Part shown: one piece after another, positions 36,999 through 46,482 of the stretch | How positions within the stretch are numbered: position 1 is the stretch's first letter | Layout of the letters: the number at the start of each line of letters is the position of its first letter | Source of the DNA: Porphyrobacter sp. IPPAS B-1204 | GTDB lineage: Bacteria > Pseudomonadota > Alphaproteobacteria > Sphingomonadales > Sphingomonadaceae | DNA: 64,000 nt | Reading direction: 5' to 3' | NCBI GenBank assembly: GCA_003724185.1 | Contig: RHGM01000004.1 | Span: 123,466-187,465, forward strand | Made by a program: the position numbers and the translations under genes | The notes under the pieces: model-generated | What the model was told of the DNA's origin: nothing | Database searches by the model: none | What the model saw: only the letters and a program-made list of their open reading frames with translations

Positions 36999-39900
36999 TG
37001 GCGCGCCGTTCTTCCTCCACCGAACTTGGCTTCGTTGCGCTCACCATCGAAGGCGGACTGATCGCGCCCGAACAGGTGCAGAAGGTCATCGCTGCCGACC
37101 GCACCCCAAAGACTGCCGACAGCTACGCTTGCCCCAAGGGCACCAGCCTTGGCGACGAGATCGCGCGCTTCTTCCGTATCGGTCAGGCGATCTGGCGCGA
37201 CTATGATCAGGCAGACGCCAAGACCATCGCCCGCACCGCCGCCTTCGCCCGCGACCTGCTGACCCAGTGCCTCGGCTTCACCGACTTAGCTGGCCCGGTC
37301 GAACACCGCGAAGGCACCCGCCGCTACCGTATCGCATGGGAAGGCAAGGGCGGGCGCGTCCCCGTCGTCGTTGCCGCGCCGGTCGAGGGCAGCGATGCCT
37401 TCGCCAAATCCCAGCCCGAGTTCGGCGACGGCGAAGGCGGCCGCCCGCGCCGCTCGCCTACCGCGCTCCTTCAAGACTGGCTCAACGGCACCGAGCACGC
37501 CCTGTGGGGCCTCGTCTTCGCCGGCGACCGCGTGCGGATCATGCGCGACAATGCCAGCCTCACCCGCCCGGCGTGGATTGAGGCCGATCTCGGCGCGATG
37601 TTCCGTGACGAGATGTTCGCGGACTTCACCGCTTTCTGGCTCCTCGCCCACGCCACCCGCTTCGGCGCACAGGACGCCGCCCCCTCCGATTGCCCCCTCG
37701 AACAGTGGCGCGAAGCCGGGCTCAAGCAGGGGGTCGAGGCCCGCAAGGACCTCTACGCCAACGTCGCCACCGCGCTGGAGGAACTGGGCCAGGGCATCGT
37801 CACCGCCAACCCCCATCTGCGCGACCAGATCGCCACCGGCGCGCTCCCGATGCAGGCCCTATTCGAGGAACTGCTCCGCACCGTCTACCGCCTGATCTTC
37901 CTCGCCGTCGCTGAGGACCGCGACCTCCTTCACCCCCGCCGCACCCCGCGTGAGGCCCGCCAGCTTTACGCGCAGGGCTACAGCTTCACCTTCTGGCGCG
38001 AACGCAGCCGCCGCCGGGTCGCGCGCGACAGCCACCATGATGCGTGGGAGGCGATGAAGGTCACGCTCTCCGCGCTCGAACATGGTGAGGAGATGCTCGG
38101 CCTGCCTGCACTGGGCGGCCTGTTCTCCCAATCCTCCACCCGTCACCTCAACACTGCCATCATCCCCAATCGCGCCTTCCTCGCCGCGCTGTTCTGCCTC
38201 GGCTTTATCCGCAAGGACGGGATCACCCACCGCATCAACTGGCGCGATCTCAAGACTGAGGAACTCGGCTCCGTCTACGAAGGCCTCCTCGAAATCCGCC
38301 CCAGCCTCACCGCCAGCGGCGATTTCCAGCTCGGCACCGGCGCCAAGGGCAATGACCGCAAGACCTCAGGCTCCTACTACACCCCCGACAGCCTCGTCGA
38401 ATGCCTGCTCGACAGCGCCCTCAACCCGGTGCTCGAACGCGCCGAGGCCTCCGGCGCCACCCCTGAGGAAAAAGTCGCCGCCATCCTCGATCTCAAGGTC
38501 ATCGATCCGGCCTGCGGATCGGGCCACTTCCTGCTGGGTGCCGCCCGCCGCATGGCCGACCGGGTCGCCCGCCTGCGCAACGAGGACGCGGGCAAGGAGG
38601 AAACCCAGGCCGCCCTGCGCGATGTCGTCTCCCGCTGCATCCACGGGGTCGATCGCAACCCAATGGCAGTCGAACTCGCCAAGGTCGCGCTGTGGATCGA
38701 ATCCGTTTCGCCGGGCCAGCCCCTCGGCTTCCTTGATGCCAACATCCGTTGCGGCGATGCGCTGCTCGGCGTGTTCGACCTTGCCGTGCTCGAAGAGGGC
38801 ATCCCGGACGAGGCCTACAAGCCGCTCACCGGCGACAGCAAGGACGCGGCCAAGTTTTACCTCAAGCTGAACCGCGACGCGAAGAAGGGGCAGGGCAGCT
38901 TCGACTTCGCGGGCGGCGGCGGGTCCCTGCCTGCCAAGCCCATCGCAGCCGGGCTGGGCCGGATCAAATCCATGCCCGAGGACACCGTCGGCCAGGTCGA
39001 AAAGAAGAGGCAGGCGTTCGAGGCGTGGAAGGCCGATCCCGCGCGCTACGGCACCGAGGTCGCCTGCGATCTCTATATGGCCGCCTTCCTGATGCCCAAG
39101 ACCGAGGTGCCATTGAACTACCAGCGCGCCATGGTGCCGACCACTGGCGACGTGCGGCAGAAACTGGCGGGCGGCAATGTCTATGGCCCGCTGGAGGGAG
39201 CCGCGCGTGAAGTGGCGAGCGCGGCGAGCGTGCTGCACTGGCCGCTCGAATTTCCGGATGTGATGGTCGGCAAAGGCGGCTTCGACGTGGTGCTCGGCAA
39301 TCCGCCGTGGGAGCGGATCAAGCTTCAGGAGCAGGAGTTCTTCGCCGGGCATCCGGTCGCCGACGAACCCAACGCCGCCGCCCGCACCCGCGCCATCGCC
39401 AGGCTGGCCGAAGCGCCCGAGGGCTCACCCGACCGCAGGCTCTACGAGGCGTTCCAGATCGCCAAGCGCATTGCCGAGGCGACCAGCGCCTTCGCCCGCG
39501 TGCCGGGCGATAGCGGCGGGCGCTACCGCTACGCCGGCGCGGGCGACGTCAACACCTATTCCTTGTTCGCAGAGCACTTCCTCAACCTGACCCGCGAGAG
39601 CGGCGGGGCAGGGCTAATTGTGCCGACCGGGATCGCAACCGATGCAACCACCGCGCCTTTCTTCGGCCATCTCGTTAGCACCCAGCGCCTCGCCGGGCTG
39701 GTCGACTTCGAGAACCGTGAGAAGCTGTTTGCCGACGTCGATAGCCGCATGAAGTTTTGCTTGCTCACCATCGGCAGCGGGGTGGCCGAGGCGGAGTTTT
39801 CCTTCTTCCTCACTGATCCCGCGCAGCTCGAACAGGCCGAGCGGCGCTTCACCCTCTCGCCCGCCCAGATCGCCCGGATCAGCCCCAACACCAAGACCGC

Positions 39901-40988
39901 CCCGGTCTTCCGCACCCGCCGCGATGCGGAACTGACCGCAGCGATTTATGACCGCGTGCCGGTGTTGATCGACGAGGCGCGCAAAGATGCGGGTAATCCA
40001 TGGGGAGCAACATTCCACACACGCATCTGGCACATGGCCGAAGATTCAAGCTGGTTTCGGACAGCTGCGAGCCTCGAAGCAGAGGGACATTCAAGAGATT
40101 GCTCGGGCTGGCAGTCTGCAAACCAGTCCGGAAGTGGGGTTCAGGTGAAGCGATTTGTCCCGCTCTATGAGGCCAAGATGTTTCACATTTTCGATCATCG
40201 CTTTGGCGATTACGCATCACGCGGTGATGACCGTGGGTATCGGGTCATGCCGGAAACGCCACTGTCGAAATACCAAGATCCGAGCTTTGAAGTTACACCC
40301 TTTTACTGGGTGGACGCTGATGAGGTCAACGCTCGGTTAAGCCCCGTTACAGAGAACCAGTGGTTGATGGCCTTCAAGGACATTACGGCTGCAACGAATG
40401 AGAGAACGGTAATCTGTTCTGTTATTCCCAAGGTGGCAGCAGGAAATACATCTCCGCTGTTTTTCTCTAAATACAATGCCCAGTTTTGCTCCGGATTGCT
40501 CGCAAACCTTAATAGTCTTGTCTTGGATTTGATTGCTCGAACTAAGGTTGCGGGCCTGCACTTGACGTTGGGTTACTTGAAACAACTCCCCATCCTGCCC
40601 CCCAGCGCCTACGACGAAGCCGCGCTCGCCTTCATCGTCCCGCGCGTGCTGGAGCTCACCTATACCAGCCACTCCATGGCCCCCTTCGCCCGCGACCTCG
40701 GCTACGAAGGCCCCCCCCTTCGCATGGGACGAAGACCGCCGCGCGCAGCTGCGCGCCGAGCTCGACGCCTGGTATGCCCTCGCCTACGGCCTCTCCCGCG
40801 ACGAACTACGCTACGTCCTCGATCCCAAGGACGTGATGGGCGAAGACTACCCCAGCGAAACCTTCCGCGTCCTCCAGAAGAACGAAATCGCGCGGCACGG
40901 CGAATACCGCACCCGCCGCCTCGTCCTCGCCGCCTACGATGCGCTGATCGGGCAAGGCATGCGGCCGAGAGTGGAGGGGTATCGGTGA
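36998..40988 (+). CDS. Eco57I/PglX-like adenine-specific DNA methylase, frameshifted near the C-terminus
   Basis: Predicted N6-adenine methyltransferase. GSYYTPDSLVECLL leads into DPACGSGHF (residues 503-511, SAM binding), and the catalytic NPPW is at 768-771. The frame shifts at a run of eight C (40711-40718). Removing one C restores a family-typical tail (AWYALAYGLSRDELRYVLDP in pieces, SETFRVLQKNEI, GEYRTRRLVL) ending at 40988, 1329 aa in all. As given, the ribosome would read another frame and fuse into the next gene. About 39990-40590, where target recognition is expected, is clearly AT-richer than its flanks. The DISARM counterpart is DrmMI. Confidence 0.85.
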
Positions 40989-41317
40989 GCGAGTATCCCG
41001 CGCTCTTCTTTTCCGAGGCAATCCTCCGTCAGATGCGGGCAGAATGCCACGAGCTGCTGGATGAGGGTGTGCGCGATTTCGTCACTATGGTGCAGCACCT
41101 GATCGTTCGTTGCGCTTTGTCGCTCTACGACGTGCGGATGGAGGTGGAGGGCTGCTATAATTCCTTGCGCGAGGAGCGGATTGCTGCTGGTCAGGATGTG
41201 TCGGGCATGACATCGCCGAGCGGTGTGGCGGAGGCGGCGGCGTGGCTCCAACGCTGGATCAGCCACCCCTCCCATCTTGCTTCACCTTGCGATCGGGGTT
41301 GGGGCGGCGGCACCTAG
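40985..41317 (+). CDS. Small unknown protein after the methylase
   Basis: 110 aa, GTG start overlapping the restored methylase stop (GTGA). Helical N-terminus (AILRQMRAECHELLDEG, FVTMVQHLIVRCAL), no recognised family. Because of the extra C in the methylase, this frame is continuous with the mis-framed methylase tail in the given sequence, which would produce a false 1439-residue fusion. The last 20 residues are low-complexity and may be unreliable. It stops 1 base before the next gene's start. Confidence 0.55.
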   Translation: MSEYPALFFSEAILRQMRAECHELLDEGVRDFVTMVQHLIVRCALSLYDVRMEVEGCYNSLREERIAAGQDVSGMTSPSGVAEAAAWLQRWISHPSHLASPCDRGWGGGT

Positions 41318-41318
41318 G

Positions 41319-42449
41319 ATGAACCAGCGTCGCCCCATCGATGGTGAACTCTACGAGGCCGGCATCAGGCTCACGGCGAAGCTCTTCGAGGGCGGGACTC
41401 AAGATTTCGTCAGCGTCGCGAAAGGTATTATCGCCGAGACCGGGAAATCACTTGATGACCTGCGTCCCTATCTGCGGGGATGGTATGAGCTTGTTCGATG
41501 TGCCTATGAAGATAGTGGTCAGGACGTGTCACTTTGTAGCACGCCTGACGAAATTCAGGCCGCGCTGGCAACCATTCACGACTGGGGCGTAGTGCAACCG
41601 ACCGAGGACGAGTTGCGTGCCTTGATGGGCTTGGCGCTGACCGCTCCCACGCCGGACGCGATCATGAGCTTTGCAAGTTTTGCCGACAGGATGAAGGGCT
41701 TCGGCCCGTTCAATGTGCAGATGATCTATGCGCAGCGTCCGGGTGCTGGGCGGGTTGCTACCCGGCGCGAATGGGCAAGCCGGGGGCGCACCGTGCGCGC
41801 CGGCGCCATCCCCATCATCGTGCTCCGACCCATGGGTCCGATCGGCTATCTTTTCGAGGAACTCGATACCGATCCGCCTGTCGAGCGTGATCCCGCAAGT
41901 CACGTATTCGCAGCGTCTGGGACCTTTGCTCCCGATCGCCTGAATGCCCTTATCGCCGCCCTAGCGAAGCCGACAGCACGGCATCTGACAGTTACCGTGA
42001 CAATGAAACCAGCGGGTGCCAACCTAGCAGGATGGATAGCTGGAGGGCCTTTGGCACCAGAGGCAGTTCCCTCGGTCAAGAAGGTCACTGGGCGCCCCGC
42101 GTGGCACGTGTCGATCAACGAGAGGCTGACGGCGGCGGAGCAGTTCGTGACCCTGCTGCACGAACTCGGTCACCTGTTTTGTGGGCATCTCGGACCATTC
42201 ACTGACAACAATCTAACGATGGACGAATTTGGGTGGCCAGACCGTCGCCATCTCTCTCATGCGGCTCAGGAGATCGAGGCGGAGCTGGTGGCATGGTGGC
42301 TTGCCAACCGGGAAGGACTCACGACAGGATCACCACACTATCTGCGGCCCTATTTGGAGCGAGCGGGGCCCGTTCTTGCCGAAGTCGATCTTGATCGGGT
42401 GACGAGGGCCGTGGCGCGAATACGCGGATACCTTGGCGGCAAGCCGTGA
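41319..42449 (+). CDS. ArdC-like / ImmA-IrrE (M78)-like metallopeptidase
   Basis: 376 aa. The middle (about residues 120-210: FGPFNVQMIYAQRPG, ATRREWASRGR, PIIVLRPMGPIGYLFE) resembles the N-terminal ssDNA-binding region of ArdC-type antirestriction proteins. The C-terminal part has a zinc peptidase site LLHELGHLFCGH (HExxH) with EIEAELVAWW downstream supplying a third ligand, as in ImmA/IrrE. Such proteins can cleave regulators or shield incoming DNA; which applies here is unknown. Start ATG at 41319, one base after the previous stop. Confidence 0.7.
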   Translation: MNQRRPIDGELYEAGIRLTAKLFEGGTQDFVSVAKGIIAETGKSLDDLRPYLRGWYELVRCAYEDSGQDVSLCSTPDEIQAALATIHDWGVVQPTEDELRALMGLALTAPTPDAIMSFASFADRMKGFGPFNVQMIYAQRPGAGRVATRREWASRGRTVRAGAIPIIVLRPMGPIGYLFEELDTDPPVERDPASHVFAASGTFAPDRLNALIAALAKPTARHLTVTVTMKPAGANLAGWIAGGPLAPEAVPSVKKVTGRPAWHVSINERLTAAEQFVTLLHELGHLFCGHLGPFTDNNLTMDEFGWPDRRHLSHAAQEIEAELVAWWLANREGLTTGSPHYLRPYLERAGPVLAEVDLDRVTRAVARIRGYLGGKP

Positions 42450-42488
42450 TAATGCAACCGTCGAGCATGAGATTGAGGGGCAAATGAA

Positions 42489-43301
42489 ATGCTTATGACC
42501 AATCCACTCTCATTGCGCGACACAAAGGCCCATCCAATTTTCCGAGTGGAGCTTGATCAGGCGGCCTTCAACCACGGATTCCGAAAAGCCAACGGCGTCG
42601 CCGATGGCTGGCTCTGGTTCAAGTCAGACGAGGGCGTGCCGGGGGAAGTGGCGGTCGCCAGCGGCATCAATTCAGACGGTTCGCCGTGGTTCTTGGCGGT
42701 CGAACACGCGGGCGTTGCCGCCAAACTGGCCGAAGAATTGGCCGAAGCAGCAGTCAGTCCGCCAGCGCACTTCAAGGGCGCTTTCGCCTTCGCAACCCAA
42801 GCCGAACTGCGCTCTGCGTTGTCCCGCGCATTCCATCTGGCGCGCAGTCTGCCAACCTTTCCGCTCGCCCAATATGAAGCCGAAGTGGCCGGTCTGGGCA
42901 ACACCGAAGTCGAGAGGATCGTAAAGGAACGGGTGGGGCAGGGCTACTTCCGACGCGCGTTGATGGACTACTGGGGAGGCCGTTGCCCGCTCACCGGCAT
43001 TCGAGACGAAGCCTTATTGCGCGCAAGCCATATCGTGCCGTGGGCGGAATGCCGCAGCGATGAAGAGCGGCTCGATGTGTTCAATGGCCTATTACTGGCG
43101 GTCCATTGGGACGCGGCCTTTGACCGAGGTTTGGTTAGCTTCAATGACGATGGCAAGCCACTGATTAAGCAGGGCATCAGCGCCGACGCCACTGCGCTGC
43201 TCGTGCCCAATCAGGCTTCGCCGATCCCTCTAGACGCCAAACATCGACGCCAGCTCGCGTGGCATAGACACCATTTTGGTTTGCGCATTAGGGGCTCTTA
43301 G
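42489..43301 (+). CDS. HNH endonuclease
   Basis: 270 aa. The C-terminal HNH_2-type domain has CPLTGIRDEALLRASHIVPWAEC, LDVFNGLLLAVHWDAAFD (in pieces ASHIVPW, NGLLLAVHWDAAFD) and GLVSF; histidine, asparagine and histidine stand in the expected order. The N-terminal 140 residues are unassigned and may recognise DNA. ATG at 42489 is used; one at 42495 is equally possible. It follows the peptidase gene after 39 bases and may share its transcript. Confidence 0.82.
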   Translation: MLMTNPLSLRDTKAHPIFRVELDQAAFNHGFRKANGVADGWLWFKSDEGVPGEVAVASGINSDGSPWFLAVEHAGVAAKLAEELAEAAVSPPAHFKGAFAFATQAELRSALSRAFHLARSLPTFPLAQYEAEVAGLGNTEVERIVKERVGQGYFRRALMDYWGGRCPLTGIRDEALLRASHIVPWAECRSDEERLDVFNGLLLAVHWDAAFDRGLVSFNDDGKPLIKQGISADATALLVPNQASPIPLDAKHRRQLAWHRHHFGLRIRGS

Positions 43302-43366
43302 TCGAGTTATGAGCCCAACGGTGCGGGCGGTCGCCGATTGTTTTTCAGCACCTTTACAAATGATGG

Positions 43367-44383
43367 TCAAATCAGGCCTTTCTGCTTTGCATATTCCAAT
43401 GCGTCGTTGAAATCTTCGATCGACTCAAAGATCGGACGATCGTGTTGGTCCAACCCAGCGCTCATCTGGGTCAAGCGGGAAGTGGGCCACATCGCGGCTT
43501 TCAAGTCGGCCTTTCGGGTTGCATCTTCGCACCTTCGCCATTCACTGGCCAAGCGGCTGTGCAAATCATTCAGCCGCCGCTTTGCTTGATCGATCGATAG
43601 GCTTTCGCCACCGCTGACGGATGGATTCGCCTGATCCGTGGGCTCGGTCTCGATTGGGGAAGCGAACTGGTCCTCCGCGTTCGAAGCAGCCTGAGCAAGC
43701 GAGTTCACCGTAATTTTTTCATCCCTGCAATGTTGCAAAACAACGTCGATAATCTCGTTCACAAGCGGGCTGCCAGGGCGCATTTGATCCCGAGAAATCT
43801 TGGCTGCGAGAAGAACCGCGATCACCGGCATTAGAGATTTTGGCAGCTTGTATCGCCACTGTTCCGTCAGCGTGTAGCGTCTGGCTAGCTCTGCGACCAA
43901 TGCGTTTCGGGCCGCATCATGCTCAGCCACCTGCGTGGCCAAAACGCTGCGTAGGCGTTCATTTGCGACGTAGGCTTGAAGGATTCGCTCATCACCTGTC
44001 GATGTGAGTTCCGCCAGCAATTCGGTGGACCGGACGGTGTTCTCGTCGGCGACATTAAGCTGCACACCGGTGTTGCTCATCCGCATTTCGGATGGCGCTT
44101 TTGCGTCACGTTGGATGAGCGATTTGAGGCGCTCGCTAACGTCCTCAGCGCGCGACATACGATGTTTTGGGGGGAGCAATCCCGCTAGATCCTTGGTGAT
44201 TTGTTCAGCCAAATATTGCTCAACATCAAGCTCGTCGAACATGTGTTTGAGGAATGCAGCGCGCGAACGACCATCACGTTTGTCGGCGTTTCTTTGATCC
44301 TGATCCGAAGCATCCCGCGGCATCCTGGGCAGCGGATTCTGGTTCGGGTGTTCATGCTCATCTTGGGGGGCGTCGGTGGTCAC
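43367..44383 (-). CDS. Unknown protein
   Basis: 338 aa, charged, no membrane segment. The N-terminal 45 residues are very polar (QDEHEHPNQN, DQDQRNADKRDG), the middle is helical (LLAELTSTGDERILQAYVA), and KLPKSLMPVIAVLLAAKI is the most hydrophobic stretch. No family is recognised. GTG start with AAAGGA upstream. It is convergent with the HNH gene and transcribed away from the structured repeat array 220 bases upstream. Confidence 0.6.
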   Translation of the reverse strand: MTTDAPQDEHEHPNQNPLPRMPRDASDQDQRNADKRDGRSRAAFLKHMFDELDVEQYLAEQITKDLAGLLPPKHRMSRAEDVSERLKSLIQRDAKAPSEMRMSNTGVQLNVADENTVRSTELLAELTSTGDERILQAYVANERLRSVLATQVAEHDAARNALVAELARRYTLTEQWRYKLPKSLMPVIAVLLAAKISRDQMRPGSPLVNEIIDVVLQHCRDEKITVNSLAQAASNAEDQFASPIETEPTDQANPSVSGGESLSIDQAKRRLNDLHSRLASEWRRCEDATRKADLKAAMWPTSRLTQMSAGLDQHDRPIFESIEDFNDALEYAKQKGLI

Positions 44384-44600
44384 GGATCAATCCTTTCGCT
44401 CTCTCAACTTGAAAGATGGCCCACACAGGGCGCTCGTGGCAAGATATTGACAATGCGTGAATAATTTCTATGGGCCAATCCATGCCGTCCCAGGGGTGAA
44501 AAGCCTGCCGCAATTGGCCTGCACAGCCTGCTGGTGGCAGAAATCTGTCAGTTTGAACTTGGTCTGCGGCGACCATTCGTGGCAAATCTATATCTTTAAA

Positions 44601-44757
44601 TTGAGGCGCAATACCTCAAAAAGGGGCGCACTGGTGCAGCCCCTGTTTGAGAGGCGCAATACCACAAAGTCATCCGCACCCTTGGTTCGGACGACTTTTT
44701 GAGGCGCAATACCTCAAAGTCCTCACCACCTACGGAGGAATGGACTTTGTTGCGCCT
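44601..44757. repeat. Array of three palindromic repeats alternating with unique hairpins
   Basis: Three copies of GAGGCGCAATACC (44603, 44651, 44701), the first and third inside perfect stem-loops TTGAGG/CCTCAA, with a spacing of 48-50 bases. Each interval is itself palindromic but different in sequence: AGGGGC/GCCCCT (44622-44644), AAAGTC/GACTTT (44666-44698), and AAAGTCC/GGACTTT (44716-44748). A reversed GGCGCAA closes the array. No promoter or reading frame explains it. Confidence 0.7.
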
Positions 44758-44760
44758 TTC

Positions 44761-45507
44761 CGGCCGTGACCGGCCTCCAAGGTTAGTTCGCTGCGCTCAC
44801 ACGTCGCAGGCTTGTCGCCTGCTCCTTGGCATAACTCCGCAGGCCCATGGTTTGAATGTTTGGCGATCGTCGATTGCCAGTTTGGCCTGATTGGTGCGGG
44901 CGACGGTGTCGCCCTGGGGCGCTTCGCTTCGGGGTTGCGCCCTTCAGGCAGGTTGGGCGCGGATCGGCTACAGTTTCAAACTTCGCCGGCATCTGCACCG
45001 ATCAGCCAGAATTGCCGAAAATTTCGGCGGCTTGTGTCGTGATGTGCCAATCCCAGCCATCCTGCCAAAGTTTTCAACCTCGTGCAGATTTCGATGCGTT
45101 TTGAACGCAGGGCAATAACTAATCTTGGTCTGCTCCCTAATGGCAAGCTAGTCCCATGCGAAACAGGCCCGTCGATCCAGCATGCCCTGCTGCCGCTGTT
45201 CAAGCGCACCGCCAACTGCGCGCTCTGCGGCTTCTGCCCGCGGACGACGCTGCAATTGGCCTGATCACCATCAGCATTAGGATTCGCCAGTGACAAGCTG
45301 CGGCTGCCAGCCGCCATTTTTTTGCCGCTACAGCGGGAAAACCCGCTGCCGGAATTCGCGCAAGGGGAGTCGAAAAACAAGAAACAAAGAAGGGAAGATC
45401 GCCGGGAGAACCCGGCAGGGTGAAAGGAAAAAAGAGAAAGGCTGAACAGGCCTCGATTTCCATCTCGCCAAGTCGGGTTCGACAACCACAAAATTGGAGA
45501 ACCCATA
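44761..45507. other. Long gene-free stretch
   Basis: I see no convincing gene here. A frame at 45082-45264 (60 codons, ending CALCGFCPRTTLQLA) has no ribosome site. Several short hairpins occur near the end (CAGCGGG/CCCGCTG at about 45327, CCGGG/CCCGG near 45405), suggesting a structured 5' leader for the exonuclease gene at 45508. Confidence 0.5.
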
Positions 45508-46395
45508 ATGCGATTTTTGTCTCAACCCCGAAACCTTGAGCGTGCGGCCCGCATGCTCGAGAACAGCGCGGATTTTCGCGTGCTGCGACGAATTCCCGAA
45601 CCCTACCAACACATGGAAGGCAATGCACCGCCGGATGCGCAATGCGTGGCGATGGTGGACGTGGAAAGCACAGGCTTATCGCTCGCCGATGATGAGGTGA
45701 TCGAGCTCGCGATCCTCCTTGCTTGGGTGAGCGCAACCGGTGAGGTGCTGGCGCACCTTGGCCCCTGGTCGTGGCTCGCTGATCCGGGTCGCTCATTGTC
45801 TCCGGAAATCGTGCGGCTGACTGGATTGTGCGACGCAAATCTTGCGGGCCAATCCATCGATCTGGAACACGCAAAATCCTTGCTGGATCGCGCGGATCTT
45901 GTGGTGGCCCACAACGCAATTTTTGACATCGCGTGGTTCGACCAGCTCTTGCCCGAACTGGCCGACAAGCCATGGGCCTGCAGCATGCGCGAGATCGACT
46001 GGCCCGCGCTGGGGTTTGAGGGCCGAAGCCAATCACATTTGTTGTCCCAGCATGGCTTGTTTTGCGATGCACATAGGGCCGGCGCTGATGTGTGGAGTTT
46101 GCTCTGGCTCCTGTCTCAGAAACGCGCCGGTCCAGACTGCGAAGAACCACGCAGCCATTTTTCACGGTTGCTCGAAAGCGCTGCCGCACCCAGCATCCAG
46201 ATTTCTGCACACGGATCGCCCTATGGCGCGAAGGATGATCTGAAGGCTCGGGGGTTCAAATGGAATGCGCAGGAACGTGTCTGGCAAAAGCAGGTCAGGC
46301 TTGATGACATGGCGCAAGAGCTGGCGTGGTTTCGCAGCAAGCTATTGCCAGAACCGGTCAGAAAAACGCTGACAGCAGCAGACCGTTATCGCTGA
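45508..46395 (+). CDS. DEDDh (DnaQ-like) 3'-5' exonuclease
   Basis: 295 aa. The exonuclease triad region is clear: MVDVESTGLSL (DxE), VVAHNAIFDIAWF (middle Asp) and HRAGADV (His and Asp of DEDDh). A C-terminal module of about 45 residues (GAKDDLKARGFKWNAQERVWQKQV in pieces, LKARGFKWN, RVWQKQ) resembles small DNA-interaction add-ons of mobile-element proteins. ATG follows GGAGAACCCATA. A terminator lies 45 bases downstream. It belongs to a plus-strand cluster of accessory genes. Confidence 0.82.
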   Translation: MRFLSQPRNLERAARMLENSADFRVLRRIPEPYQHMEGNAPPDAQCVAMVDVESTGLSLADDEVIELAILLAWVSATGEVLAHLGPWSWLADPGRSLSPEIVRLTGLCDANLAGQSIDLEHAKSLLDRADLVVAHNAIFDIAWFDQLLPELADKPWACSMREIDWPALGFEGRSQSHLLSQHGLFCDAHRAGADVWSLLWLLSQKRAGPDCEEPRSHFSRLLESAAAPSIQISAHGSPYGAKDDLKARGFKWNAQERVWQKQVRLDDMAQELAWFRSKLLPEPVRKTLTAADRYR

Positions 46396-46439
46396 TCACA
46401 AATTTACGCCCAACCACCGAATTTTTATCACGCCCATCA

Positions 46440-46462
46440 GGCCCGCCTCGCGCGGGCCTTTT
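46440..46462 (+). terminator. Intrinsic terminator after the exonuclease gene
   Basis: Seven-bp perfect stem GGCCCGC/GCGGGCC with a 5-base loop followed by TTTTGCGTTT, between the exonuclease gene and the next open frame. Confidence 0.75.
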
Positions 46463-46482
46463 GCGTTTCAAGGACAGAAAAA

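Noticed and set aside
29086..40988. BREX system
   Set aside because: The methylase is PglX-like, but no PglZ phosphatase, BrxC/PglY ATPase, BrxB or BrxA/L gene is present. The SNF2 and DUF1998 helicase partners fit Hma/DISARM-like loci better.
36998..41317. A single 1439-residue methylase fusion protein
   Set aside because: The fusion exists only because of the eighth C at 40711-40718. The other frame gives a typical methylase C-terminus and a proper GTGA overlap with a separate 110-aa gene.
44601..44757. CRISPR array or integron attC sites
   Set aside because: The repeat is only about 13-19 bases and imperfect. The intervals are palindromic instead of unique protospacer-like, there are only three copies, and no cas or integron integrase gene is near. 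No GTTRRRY/RYYYAAC integron cores are present.
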